A stretch of 10,194 nucleotides of DNA from JBOHHR01 sp050740975. Lineage in GTDB: Bacteria; Pseudomonadota; Gammaproteobacteria; JBOHHR01. The DNA lies in NCBI GenBank assembly GCA_050740975.1, contig JBOIEE010000100.1, forward strand, positions 1 to 10,194. The letters are read 5' to 3'. The notes under the pieces were generated by a model, which was not told where the DNA came from, searched no databases, and worked only from the letters and a program-made list of their open reading frames with translations. The stretch's first letter is position 1. The number at the start of each line of letters is the position of its first letter. Made by a program: the position numbers and the translations under genes. Shown piece by piece: positions 1-6,814 of this stretch.

Positions 1-167
1 AGATAGCATGCCACGCCCTCAACCTTAGGATCGTCGAAAGCATCGACCACGATCTTGTGGTCGGGACTGAGCAGCTTGAATTTGGTATCGACGCTGCCGA
101 TCTCGTCGGCTTTTAGACTGCCGATCCCGAAACCAATGCAAGACAGAAAAAAGATCAATATTTTCAT
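1..167 (-). CDS. creA: CreA family periplasmic protein, N-terminal part (cut by window edge)
   Basis: Read on the minus strand from an ATG at 165-167, the frame stays open to the window edge and gives 55 residues. Residues 1-20 form a signal peptide: a Lys near the N-terminus, a hydrophobic run, then an Ala-type cleavage site before DEIGSVDT. The mature start reads EIGSVDTKFKLLSPDHKIVV, followed by AFDDPKVEGVACY, which I recognise as the conserved opening of CreA (E. coli begins EEIGSVDT and has PDHKIVV and AFDDP). The family is a small exported protein of unknown biochemical role. It follows tldE on the same strand after 191 bp, so it may have its own promoter. The C-terminus lies outside the window, so intactness cannot be judged. 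Confidence 0.88.
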   Translation of the reverse strand, partial: MKILIFFLSCIGFGIGSLKADEIGSVDTKFKLLSPDHKIVVDAFDDPKVEGVACY

Positions 168-200
168 TGTAAGCTACCCTTGCTGGGTCTGGACGCGTTC

Positions 201-209
201 ATATTATCA
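201..209 (-). promoter_or_regulatory. Possible extended -10 promoter for creA
   Basis: On the minus strand the bases read TGATAATAT, that is TG-N-TAATAT, an extended -10 box. It lies about 34 bases before the creA ATG. There is no good -35 box; only T-rich DNA sits at the right distance, which is tolerable for extended -10 promoters. The rest of the 191-bp gap between tldE and creA shows no gene. Confidence 0.35.
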
Positions 210-358
210 CGCCGGCCGTTCAGAAAAGCTGTTCATGGCGATACACGGATGGGCCGCACCGCTTTTCGCACCGTGCCTTTTCTTAATTCGAGCCGTTCCG
301 CCACCTCTCACACTGGAGCCTTTATCGAGGAGGTGTTGAGCTTGTGCGACGACTCTTC

Positions 359-1684
359 TCATTTCCCGGCCACGGTCATATTTTCGATCAGCAGCGAGCC
401 GGTCCGTATATTGGCGTTGGTGTCCACATCGTTGCCAACGGCCAGGATCTTCAGAAACATGTCTTTGAGGTTGGAGGCAATCGTGATCTCTTCGATCGGG
501 AACTGAATCTCGCCGTTCTCCACCCAGTAGCCGCTGGCGCCGCGCGAATAGTCTCCGGTGACGCTATTGACCCCGAAGCCCATCAGTTCCGTAACCAAAA
601 ATCCTTGCTCCATCTGCCGAGTCAGCGCCTCGAGGTCCGAGCCACCCGGATCGATCGTTAAATTTCGCACGCCACCTGCATTGCCCGTGGTCTGCATCCC
701 GAGCTTGCGCGCTGAGTATCCGCTCAGTACATAGCTATGCAACACGCCTTCGCGAATGATATCGCGGGCTTGAGTGGCGACTCCATCGCCGTCAAACGGC
801 GCACTACCCAGAGCTCGGGGGAGGTGTGGCTGCTCGTGAATTCGCAGATGTTTTGGAAAAACGTGTTTGCCCAGATGATCTACCAGGAAGGAAGCCTTGC
901 GATATAAAGCGGTGCCCGAGATCGCGGCTATGAAGTGCCCGAACACGCTGCGCGCGATGCGCGCCTCAAACAACACGGACGCTTTACGGGTGACGATCTT
1001 ACGAGCGCCCAGACGAGCCAAAACACGCCGCGCGGCTTTAATTCCTATCTCGGCCGGGTCTTCCAGCCCCGCGGGATGGCAGGAGGCACTGTGCCAATGG
1101 TCGCGTTGCATGCCCTGGTCGTCTTGGGCGATCACCGCGCAGCCGATGCTCCCATAGCTGCGGCGCCAGCTGCCGCTGAACCCGTGGCTGTTGCCATAGG
1201 CATGGGTCCCGCTGAAGCGGCTTACGGTGGCGCCCTCGGAATTGCGTATGCGCGGGTCATGCGCGCGGGCGGCGTCCTCGCATTCTTGCGCGATCTCTGT
1301 TGCACCTTCCGGGGTGAGATCCCAAGGATGAAAAAGGTCCAGATCAGGCACTTCCCGGGCCATCAACTCTGACTCCACCAACCCGGCGAAAACGTCTGCC
1401 ACGGTGTACCGTGCGATTTCGGCGGCGGCCGTGACGCTGCCGGCGATGGCCTTTGGATCGAGATCGGTGGTGTTGGCAGAGCCCCGGCGCCCGTCGCGGT
1501 AAACGGTAATGGACAAGGCCTTTTCCCGTCGGTGCTCGATGCTTTCCACATTCCCCATACGCACCGTGGCGGTGAGACCGGATCCGGCGCTCACGGCCGC
1601 CTCCGCCGCGGACACCCCTTGCCGCCGGGCCTCCTCCAGGGCCTGCGATATGGCCTGCAACGCCTGTTGTTCCTCGTCCCGCAT
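359..1684 (-). CDS. tldE: TldE/PmbA, partner subunit of the TldD/TldE metalloprotease
   Basis: A 441-residue protein, close to the usual PmbA length (about 450). Conserved TldD/PmbA features are visible: a Glu/Ala-rich N-terminal helix, the central region with GLEDPAEIGIKAARRVLARL, the glycine-rich segment FDGDGVATQARDIIREGVLH, TGNAGGVRNLTIDPG, and the C-terminal ELMGFGVNSVTGDYSRGASG with NGEIQFPIEEITIASNLKDM. It has no HExxH-type zinc motif, which fits TldE, because the metal site belongs to TldD. In E. coli the cytoplasmic TldD/TldE complex matures microcin B17 and degrades CcdA; the substrate here is unknown. tldD is not in the window. The start is the first ATG after an in-frame stop about 30 bases upstream. 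No strong Shine-Dalgarno is seen. The gene is divergent from uvrD across 110 bp. Confidence 0.95.
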   Translation of the reverse strand: MRDEEQQALQAISQALEEARRQGVSAAEAAVSAGSGLTATVRMGNVESIEHRREKALSITVYRDGRRGSANTTDLDPKAIAGSVTAAAEIARYTVADVFAGLVESELMAREVPDLDLFHPWDLTPEGATEIAQECEDAARAHDPRIRNSEGATVSRFSGTHAYGNSHGFSGSWRRSYGSIGCAVIAQDDQGMQRDHWHSASCHPAGLEDPAEIGIKAARRVLARLGARKIVTRKASVLFEARIARSVFGHFIAAISGTALYRKASFLVDHLGKHVFPKHLRIHEQPHLPRALGSAPFDGDGVATQARDIIREGVLHSYVLSGYSARKLGMQTTGNAGGVRNLTIDPGGSDLEALTRQMEQGFLVTELMGFGVNSVTGDYSRGASGYWVENGEIQFPIEEITIASNLKDMFLKILAVGNDVDTNANIRTGSLLIENMTVAGK

Positions 1685-1782
1685 GGAGCCGCTTAGGAAT
1701 TCGTTGTTTGCATTCTAAACGATTTGCTTGGTTTCCGCTGGATCGACATCCCTTGTGAAGTGCAAGCCGCCTCTATCGTCGA

Positions 1783-1795
1783 TACAATTCGGGCA
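1783..1795 (+). promoter_or_regulatory. Likely uvrD -10 box placed for a leaderless transcript
   Basis: TACAAT at 1783-1788 matches five of six bases of the -10 consensus. Transcription would begin about 7 bases later, at the A of the uvrD ATG (1795). TTGTGA at 1753-1758 resembles a -35 but is 24 bases away, so the -35 is weak or absent. No Shine-Dalgarno lies between the box and the ATG, and I see no SOS-type CTG-N10-CAG box in this 110-bp gap. Confidence 0.4.
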
Positions 1796-3951
1796 TGGAT
1801 GTCACGTACTTACTCCAGCCGCTCAACGAAGCACAGCGCGACGCGGTAGCGGCAGAGGCCGGGAACATTTTGGTATTGGCGGGCGCGGGCAGCGGTAAGA
1901 CGCGGGTGTTGGTGCATCGGGTAGCCTGGTATATCTACACCGGGCAAGCGCGGCCTCATGAGATCCTGGCGGTCACGTTTACCAACAAGGCAGCCAATGA
2001 GATGCGCGCCCGCATCGAAGAGCTGCTGCGCCAGCCCGCTGGCGGCATGTGGGTGGGCACCTTCCATGCGCTCGCACATCGCCTGCTGCGGGTGCACTTT
2101 CAGGACGCTCAACTGCCGCAAAATTTTCAGATCCTCGACGCCGAAGACCAGTACCGCCTGATCCGGCGCACCATGCGCGGGCTGGGCTTGGATGAGGATC
2201 GATGGCCGCCGCGCGATGTGCAATGGTTCATCAATGCCCGCAAGGACGAGGGCTTGCGCGCCAAAGACTTGCCCCGCACCCCGGCCGCGGATCCTGAGTT
2301 CGCGAGGATCTACCAAAGCTATGAAGAAGCCTGCTCGCGCGCCGGTCTGGTCGATTTCGCCGAGCTGTTGCTCAGGGCCTATGAGTTATGGTTGCGGAAC
2401 CCGGCCTTGCTGGCCCATTACCGCCAAAGATTCCGCCATCTCTTGGTAGATGAATTCCAGGATACCAACGCCATCCAGTACGCGTGGTTGCGGCTGCTTT
2501 CGAGTGAGCACGGAAAGGTGTTCGCCGTGGGCGACGACGACCAATCGATCTACAGTTGGCGCGGGGCGCGGATGCACAATATGCAGCAATTTATTCAGGA
2601 TTACGCCGCGGCGCGGCTGTTGAGGCTGGAACAGAACTACCGATCCACAGGCAACATCCTGGCCGCTGCCAACGGCTTGATCACCCATAACACGCAACGC
2701 TTGGGCAAGGACCTTTGGACAGTACACGGAGAGGGCGAGCCCATCGCCTTGTATTCAGCCTACAACGACTTGGACGAAGCGCGTTTTGTGGTCGGACGCA
2801 TCCTAGACTGGCACGCGGGCGATCGGCGTTATGATGAAGCGGCGGTGCTATACCGCGTCAGTGCGCAGTCGCGTGTATTTGAAGACGCCCTGCAGCAGCT
2901 TGGGGTTCCGTATCGGGTGCATGGGGGATTCCGATTCTATGAACGGGCCGAGATCAAGGATGCCCTGGCTTATTTGCGTCTGGTTGCGTACCGCGATGAT
3001 GATGCGGCGTTTGAACGCGTGGTCAACACCCCCAGCCGAGGGATCGGTGAACGCACTCTGGAGTCGGTACGCGCGCTGGCTCGCCCCGAGAATTTACCGC
3101 TGTGGCAGGCGGCGTGGCGCCTCATCGCCAATCGGCAACTCAATGCCCGGTCCCTCGCGGCCTTGCAGGGCTTTCTGGCGCTCATCGATGAGCTGGAGCA
3201 CGCGATCGCAGGGCTAGATCTGGGTGAGACCATAGAGCTTGCGATCAAACGCAGCGGCTTGGTAGAGCACTACCGCAAAGATCAATCCGAGCGTGCGCTA
3301 GACCGGCTGGACAACCTGCAAGAGCTGGTCACGGCGGGTCGCGAGTTCGTCTGGGACGCAACAGACGGGGAATTATTGGATCCCTTAGCCCAGTTCCTTT
3401 CCCACGCCGCCCTAGAGGCCGGAGAAGGGCAAGCCAACGCCCATGAGGACAGCGTCCAGTTAATGACCTTGCACGCAGCTAAGGGTTTAGAATTCCCCGC
3501 GGTCTTTCTGGTGGGATTAGAAGAAGAGCTGTTTCCGCACCAACGCAGTAGCAGAAGCCCCGAGCATCTGGAAGAAGAACGCCGACTGTGTTATGTGGGT
3601 ATGACGCGGGCCAAGGAAAAATTGACCCTGAGCCACGCCGAAGTTCGCCGTCTGCACGGTACCGAGCGCTATCCCCAGGCCTCGCGCTTCATTCGCGAAA
3701 TACCGGCCCATTTGATCGTCGAGGTTCGCTTAGGAAAACATCCTAACCCCCATAGCCGCATCCACGCGGTTAATGAGCCAGAGGCCGCGAATGGATTGCG
3801 GCTAGGCCAGCGCGTACAGCATGCGCGCTTTGGAGAAGGTGTCGTGCTTAAGGTCGAGGGACAAGGGGAACATGCCCGAGTCCAGGTCAACTTTGCGCAG
3901 GTTGGCTGTAAATGGCTGGTCGCGGCTTATGCTGGGCTGCGGGCGATCTAA
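1795..3951 (+). CDS. uvrD: DNA helicase II UvrD (SF1A, 3'-5')
   Basis: The 718 residues nearly equal E. coli UvrD (720), and the start MDVTYLLQPLNEAQRDAV aligns with MDVSYLL of the E. coli protein, which fixes the ATG. All SF1A motifs are present: Q motif (LNEAQ, about 10-14), Walker A AGAGSGKT (29-36), Ia AVTFTNKAANEM (59-70), II VDEFQD (218-223), III VGDDDQSIYSWRGA (245-258), IV LEQNYRS (278-284), V TLHAAKGLEFP (558-568) and VI CYVGMTRAKE (599-608). The C-terminus (about 668-718, LGQRVQHARFGEGVV) is the UvrD-type Tudor-like domain. It unwinds DNA in nucleotide excision and mismatch repair and strips RecA filaments. It is intact and monocistronic as far as can be seen, and convergent with the cytochrome gene. 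Confidence 0.98.
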   Translation: MDVTYLLQPLNEAQRDAVAAEAGNILVLAGAGSGKTRVLVHRVAWYIYTGQARPHEILAVTFTNKAANEMRARIEELLRQPAGGMWVGTFHALAHRLLRVHFQDAQLPQNFQILDAEDQYRLIRRTMRGLGLDEDRWPPRDVQWFINARKDEGLRAKDLPRTPAADPEFARIYQSYEEACSRAGLVDFAELLLRAYELWLRNPALLAHYRQRFRHLLVDEFQDTNAIQYAWLRLLSSEHGKVFAVGDDDQSIYSWRGARMHNMQQFIQDYAAARLLRLEQNYRSTGNILAAANGLITHNTQRLGKDLWTVHGEGEPIALYSAYNDLDEARFVVGRILDWHAGDRRYDEAAVLYRVSAQSRVFEDALQQLGVPYRVHGGFRFYERAEIKDALAYLRLVAYRDDDAAFERVVNTPSRGIGERTLESVRALARPENLPLWQAAWRLIANRQLNARSLAALQGFLALIDELEHAIAGLDLGETIELAIKRSGLVEHYRKDQSERALDRLDNLQELVTAGREFVWDATDGELLDPLAQFLSHAALEAGEGQANAHEDSVQLMTLHAAKGLEFPAVFLVGLEEELFPHQRSSRSPEHLEEERRLCYVGMTRAKEKLTLSHAEVRRLHGTERYPQASRFIREIPAHLIVEVRLGKHPNPHSRIHAVNEPEAANGLRLGQRVQHARFGEGVVLKVEGQGEHARVQVNFAQVGCKWLVAAYAGLRAI

Positions 3952-3957
3952 CCGCTG

Positions 3958-4169
3958 AGAGCTTGCGAAAAAAATCTGCTGCGCTCGGGATCTCGCATTC
4001 CGGCGGTGCTCGGGATCCTCAGGTATTTCACTATACGCTTCGGTTGCTCGTCCCGTCCTTGGGACTCGCCCCTGCGGGGCTCGCGCGCCGTTTCGCTCCC
4101 GGCGAAACGCTCCTGCGCTCCGGCGGAACGCGACCTCCCGTCGCTCGCGACGATTTTTTCGCAAGCTCT
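3958..4169. mobile_element. MITE-like 212-bp element with terminal inverted repeats
   Basis: The element fills most of the uvrD/cytochrome convergent gap. Its ends are inverted copies: AGAGCTTGCGAAAAAAAT at 3958-3975 and ATTTTTTCGCAAGCTCT at 4153-4169, differing by one A. Pairing stops at the AGAGCTT outer ends. Inside are compact palindromes: CCCC/GGGG around 4071-4079, CGTTTCGC-N5-GCGAAACG at 4089-4109, and CGTCGC-TC-GCGACG at 4139-4152. No transposase is encoded and no clear target-site duplication is seen. The short ORFs here arise on several frames from the palindromes. It is best read as a non-autonomous repeat or REP/BIME-type element; copy number must be checked in the genome. Confidence 0.6.
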
Positions 4170-4171
4170 GG

Positions 4172-4258
4172 GGGCACTTCGATCAATTCGGAGCGCCCGC
4201 GCTCGCAAGGGACGTTGCGATTCGATAAATTGAAGGGAGGCAATCTATCGTAGTGCCC
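4172..4258. repeat. Inverted GGGCACT pair and short palindrome after the cytochrome stop
   Basis: GGGCACT at 4172-4178 is answered by AGTGCCC at 4252-4258. Between them GAGCGC-CC-GCGCTC forms a small hairpin (4191-4204), and TTCGATCAATT / TTCGATAAATT recur as a near direct repeat. In the cytochrome transcript this could fold as a 3' structure. It has no U-tract, so I do not call it an intrinsic terminator. Confidence 0.35.
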
Positions 4259-4259
4259 T

Positions 4260-4790
4260 TTATTTGCTGTTCGCGATCATGTAATCCACAGCAGCTTTGA
4301 TGGCGTCATCATCCAAATCGACACGACCGCCCTTAGGGGGCATGATACCGGCCTTGCCTTGAAAACCGTTAATCGAGTGATTGTATAAAGTCTCAACGCC
4401 CTGCGCGATGCGCGCCGCCCAGGCATCGGGATCCCCGAATTTTGGCGCGCCCGCAGCCCCCGTCCCGTGGCAAACGTTACATGCTTCATCGTAAGTCTTT
4501 TTACCGGGATGGCCGTCAGCTGTCCCCGCGGTGGCCGCGCCGCTACCTTCAGCGGCGACCACGGTTGACGCTTCCGGTACTTTTTCGAACGCTCCCTGTC
4601 CTTCCGCGCCATTTGCATCTCCTCCTTCCACAGCGACCTGGCCCACAGGCGCTGTGCGTTCGGCAACTCCGGCATCGCCGGCGATCGCTGTTGCCGCGGG
4701 ATCCCCTTCGCTACAGCCGGCAAAAAGCGGTAGCAAAAAATACGCAACAAAGGCGGTTACTCGTAAACGGACACTTTGGTTTCTGGCCAT
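4260..4790 (-). CDS. Cytochrome c5-type monohaem c lipoprotein
   Basis: 176 residues. An N-terminal signal (arginines, then hydrophobic 12-24) ends in the lipobox LFAG-C26, predicting a lipid-anchored periplasmic protein. Residues 27-95 are a low-complexity Ala/Gly/Glu tether. The class I haem domain starts at about 96: CNVCH (104-108) gives the covalent haem site and His ligand, GAPKFGDPDAWAARIAQG is typical of cytochrome c5, and GIMPPKGG supplies Met150 as the sixth ligand. It probably carries electrons between respiratory complexes; the partner is not shown here. The start is supported by AAGGGG six bases before the ATG. It is convergent with uvrD and has its own promoter. Specific gene names vary, so none is given. 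Confidence 0.93.
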   Translation of the reverse strand: MARNQSVRLRVTAFVAYFLLPLFAGCSEGDPAATAIAGDAGVAERTAPVGQVAVEGGDANGAEGQGAFEKVPEASTVVAAEGSGAATAGTADGHPGKKTYDEACNVCHGTGAAGAPKFGDPDAWAARIAQGVETLYNHSINGFQGKAGIMPPKGGRVDLDDDAIKAAVDYMIANSK

Positions 4791-4833
4791 ATCAATCCCC
4801 TTGTTGTGATCTTGTGGTTAGGCAGGCTAGGAA

Positions 4834-4839
4834 ATTATA
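4834..4839 (-). promoter_or_regulatory. -10 box of the cytochrome gene promoter
   Basis: The minus strand reads a perfect TATAAT at 4839-4834, about 43 bases before the ATG at 4790. The -35 position falls in a T-rich run (near 4856-4862), a weak match to TTGACA. The predicted leader is about 37 bases and carries the AAGGGG Shine-Dalgarno. Confidence 0.6.
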
Positions 4840-4856
4840 GCCGCTCAATAGAAACC

Positions 4857-4874
4857 AAAAAAGGCGTAGACGCC
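4857..4874 (-). terminator. Short terminator-like hairpin with U6, minus strand
   Basis: On the minus strand GGCGTCTACGCC is followed at once by TTTTTT. The stem is only 4-5 bp. No gene is seen upstream on that strand, so it may simply shield the cytochrome promoter from antisense transcription across the tRNA. The T-run also covers the weak -35 region of the cytochrome promoter, so it could instead be promoter DNA. Confidence 0.35.
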
Positions 4875-4953
4875 GTCTCATGCCGGAGGTAAGCTTTTGA
4901 TCGCCTAAAGTGCATCCGCAGAGTCGCCCAGGATGGCTTGTAAACTTAACAAA

Positions 4954-5030
4954 GCGCCCGTAGCTCAGCTGGATAGAGCGTTGGCCTCCGAAGCCAAAGG
5001 TCGTGGGTTCGAATCCCTCCGGGCGTGCCA
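4954..5030 (+). tRNA. tRNA-Arg (anticodon CCG)
   Basis: The 77 bases fold as a complete cloverleaf with encoded CCA. Acceptor GCGCCCG pairs with CGGGCGT, the D-stem is GCTC/GAGC, and the anticodon stem TTGGC/GCCAA encloses loop CTCCGAA with anticodon CCG, reading CGG. The T-arm is GTGGG-TTCGAAT-CCCTC. Two pairs are not Watson-Crick: G1 with U72, and U50 facing U64. Both odd bases are in the 3' half. TAAACT at 4941-4946 could be its -10 box. The DNA changes character right after the CCA, so the gene looks like the integration target of the region to the right. Confidence 0.95.
5008..5030 (+). other. Putative left attachment site (tRNA 3' end)
   Basis: Tyrosine recombinases commonly cross over in the T-arm or 3' end of tRNA genes and leave the gene whole. 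Here AT-rich DNA, integrase-like arm boxes, a toxin-antitoxin module and a recombinase gene follow the tRNA. The matching copy of the tRNA 3' end (attR) is not in this window, so the exact core is unproven. Confidence 0.45.
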
Positions 5031-5099
5031 ATTAAATCACTTAAATACAATAACATATATCAGTAATCATCCACCACGACAAACCAGACAAAACCATCA

Positions 5100-5176
5100 T
5101 TTGGCACAGTGAGTGTGCCGAAATTGTGCCAAAAATGGCGTTATTGTTGGGGTTCACGGTGGTTCAATTTGGCACA
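5100..5176. repeat. Four TTTGGCACA boxes, candidate integrase or excisionase arm sites
   Basis: Direct copies are at 5100-5108 and 5168-5176, both within ATTTGGCACASTG. Inverted copies are at 5114-5123 (TGTGCCGAAA, one extra base) and 5124-5133 (TTGTGCCAAA). The two inverted TGTGCC cores are spaced exactly 11 bp, one helical turn. Repeated short boxes next to an att core are typical of the arm-type sites of tRNA-targeting integrases. Which protein binds is not known. Confidence 0.55.
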
Positions 5177-5405
5177 CTGAAATTGGCTGTCGCTTTGCCG
5201 TTTTTCTTGTGCTTTTCTGGTCAGTGACGGTGCGCTTCGAAGGAGATCTTGTTCCGCAAGCGTTTGGCTTTAGGGCAGCTTCTCATCCTGCGTAGGCGCG
5301 CTTGAAGGACAAATCCTCGATCGCTACCGCCGTACGCCGATTCGAGCGTGCTTTGAAGGAGACGCGAGCCTCTGCATGAAGGCTGGGTGCCCGGCGCATC
5401 GAATC

Positions 5406-5434
5406 TTGCGCTTTGTTCTCAATATTGCTACATT
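5406..5434 (+). promoter_or_regulatory. Promoter of the MNT-HEPN operon
   Basis: TTGCGC (5406-5411) and TACATT (5429-5434) are spaced by 17 bp. The -35 matches three and the -10 four consensus bases. Transcription would start near 5441, about 12 bases before the ATG at 5453. The -10 lies inside the operator palindrome, which argues for repression by blocking polymerase. Confidence 0.5.
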
Positions 5435-5439
5435 TGTAG
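5428..5439. promoter_or_regulatory. Operator-like palindrome CTACA-TT-TGTAG
   Basis: A perfect 12-bp palindrome 13 bases before the start codon of a protein with a winged HTH. The TACA-N2-TGTA core is the same arrangement known for BlaI/MecI-type winged-helix repressors. Autoregulation by the downstream HTH-MNT protein is the natural inference. Confidence 0.6.
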
Positions 5440-5452
5440 ATGATTTGAGATC

Positions 5453-6058
5453 ATGGCTTCCGTCGCGCACCACCTCCTCGGCCGCACCCGCTCGGCGACA
5501 CTTGCCGCGTTGTTCCTCCATCCGAACGAAGCACTGCATGTCCGTGAGATCGCTCGCCTGACGGGTGCTTCACCGGGTTCGCTCCATCGAGAGCTTCGCT
5601 CGCTGTCCGATCTGGGTCTTCTCAGCCGTCAGGCGATCGGGCGGCAGGTCTTCTATCGAGCCAACCGCGACTGCCCGGTTTTCGACGAGCTCGCGGGTCT
5701 ATTGCGCAAGACCTCGGGTGTGGCCGACGTAGTGCGGGACGCGCTGGCACCGCTTGCCGAAGCGATCGACGCGGCCTTCGTGTACGGCTCGATGGCCTCC
5801 GGAGGAGAAAGCGAGCGGAGCGATGTGGACGTGATGGTATTAGGTCGGGCGCGGTTTGCTGACGTCGTTCGCGCTCTTACGCCTACGCAAGCGACTCTAC
5901 GCCGCGAGGTCAATGCCGTCGTCATGACCGCCGAGGACTTCGCCCGAAAGCGTCACCAGCGTGACGGTTTCATCGCTTCGGTGCTACGTGAACCCAAGCT
6001 GTGGCTGATAGGTAACGACCATGACCTTGCAAAACTTGCTCAGGATCGGCCGGCTTAA
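5453..6058 (+). CDS. Winged-HTH / MNT nucleotidyltransferase fusion (antitoxin of a HEPN-MNT pair)
   Basis: 201 residues in two parts. Residues 1-70 form an ArsR-like winged helix (VREIARLTGASPGSLHRELR, LGLLSR, wing GRQVFYRAN). Residues about 100-190 form a minimal nucleotidyltransferase: YGSMASGGESERSDVDVMVL contains G112-S113-x10-D124-V-D126, the GSx10DxD metal and nucleotide motif. The third acidic strand reads REVNAVV, with Asn where many family members have Asp. MNT proteins of this type neutralise HEPN RNases, in studied cases by AMPylation, and the HTH suggests it also represses its own promoter. The next gene starts 38 bp inside this one, so the two are co-translated. The Shine-Dalgarno is weak (TTGAG). 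It appears intact. Confidence 0.88.
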   Translation: MASVAHHLLGRTRSATLAALFLHPNEALHVREIARLTGASPGSLHRELRSLSDLGLLSRQAIGRQVFYRANRDCPVFDELAGLLRKTSGVADVVRDALAPLAEAIDAAFVYGSMASGGESERSDVDVMVLGRARFADVVRALTPTQATLRREVNAVVMTAEDFARKRHQRDGFIASVLREPKLWLIGNDHDLAKLAQDRPA

Positions 6059-6475
6059 ACCGCATTCGCCCGCCCCGCAGGAGATCCAGCGACTCCTCGC
6101 CGCGGCTGAGCGCCACTTGACCGATGCACGGGTCGCGGCAGTCAGCGATGAAACCCGTTTTGACGCTGCGTACAAGGCGATCATGCAGTCGGCTTTGATC
6201 GCCATGATGGCGAGGGGTTTCCGTCCCGCTACGAACGAGCCGGGTCACCACCAAACATTGATCCAATCCCTACCCCTGACCCTGGGCGTCTCCAATGACG
6301 TATGGGTGGTCATCGATGCGCTGCGGCGCGAACGCAATGGGCCGACTGTACGGGCGATCCAGTCGAGTCGGACGCCGTAGCAGATTGCTTGTTGCAGCAT
6401 GCCCAAGCATTGCTCACGAGCTTACGTGCCTGGCTCGCCGAGCACCACCCGACATTGCTCCAACCTAATCAATGA
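6021..6475 (+). pseudogene. HEPN-domain toxin gene with a one-base frameshift
   Basis: The ATG frame reads TLQNLLRIGRLKPH, then the helical HEPN body (ETRFDAAYKAIMQSALIAMM, PGHHQTLIQSLPLTLGV, IDALRRERN at 98-106). It then runs out of frame and stops at 6380. From 6341 the -1 frame continues the domain naturally (ADCTGDPVESDAVADCLLQ, then LTSLRAWLAEHHPTLL) to TGA at 6473-6475. Joining the frames at GGG (6339-6341) gives about 151 residues, a normal size. The simplest cause is loss of one G from a run of four. RRERN is the likely catalytic R-x-x-R-N region, with Asn where classic HEPN has His. The gene overlaps the MNT gene by 38 bp. Toxicity is probably lost unless the shift is a sequencing error. 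Confidence 0.8.
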
Positions 6476-6763
6476 GGCTCCGCCCGACGCCTGACCGCGA
6501 CTGCAATGTGTTCCTTAAAGGATGCAGCTTCACCCGTCGTTTTTTGGGTACTCGTCCTCGCCGCTCCCCACCGATCTACCGCGGGCGGTCATAGACGCAC
6601 CCATTATAGACGCCGCAGAAATATACAGTACGAACCACAAGTGCTCACGAGATACCAATGAGCTATTTTTGCCTTGCCGCATGCAGACGATGAGCTCACT
6701 GATATAAGGGAGGACTGGCATTTTTGCGCGACTTGTATTAGCCTAAATACCGTCATACCCGTG

Positions 6764-6814
6764 GCCACTGCGTTCTCAGTGGCGCCCGTTTTTCGGCTTT
6801 TTGCAAAAGCCGAA
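6764..6814. repeat. Two adjacent perfect stem-loops
   Basis: GCCACTG-CGTTCT-CAGTGGC (7-bp stem) is followed after 8 bases, including a T-run, by TTCGGCTTTT-TGC-AAAAGCCGAA (10-bp stem). The first hairpin plus T-run could act as a weak terminator on the plus strand, but GCCCG separates stem and Ts. The second has no U-tract on either side of the correct polarity. Confidence 0.6.

Larger units (their letters stand above)
5031..5452. other. 422-bp intergenic region after the tRNA
   Basis: No convincing gene is present. The first 70 bases are AT-rich. Four TTTGGCACA boxes follow (5100-5176). Further right, three imperfect copies of GCGYGCTTTGAAGGA-like sequence lie near 5231, 5297 and 5348. The last 50 bases hold the promoter and operator of the MNT gene. 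The 60-codon ORF at 5113-5295 has no recognisable domain and no ribosome binding site. Confidence 0.6.

Noticed and set aside
3912..4253. Several 70-120-codon ORFs on both strands
   Set aside because: They are products of the palindromic MITE-like element and the uvrD end; none has a domain.
4792..5031. 79-codon minus-strand ORF beginning MARPEGFEPTTFGFGG
   Set aside because: Its N-terminus is the antisense translation of the tRNA-Arg gene, a well-known false gene.
5113..5295. 60-codon ORF after the tRNA
   Set aside because: It overlaps the TTTGGCACA boxes and has no ribosome site or domain.
6339..6345. Programmed -1 frameshift in the HEPN gene
   Set aside because: The bases CAATGGGCC are not a slippery heptamer; a lost G in a G-run is simpler.
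6522..6707. 61-63-codon ORFs on both strands
   Set aside because: No domain, no good ribosome site, and frames open on both strands, as expected by chance.
6792..6814. Rho-independent terminator at the 10-bp hairpin
   Set aside because: No U-tract follows the stem on either strand; the T-run precedes it on the plus strand.
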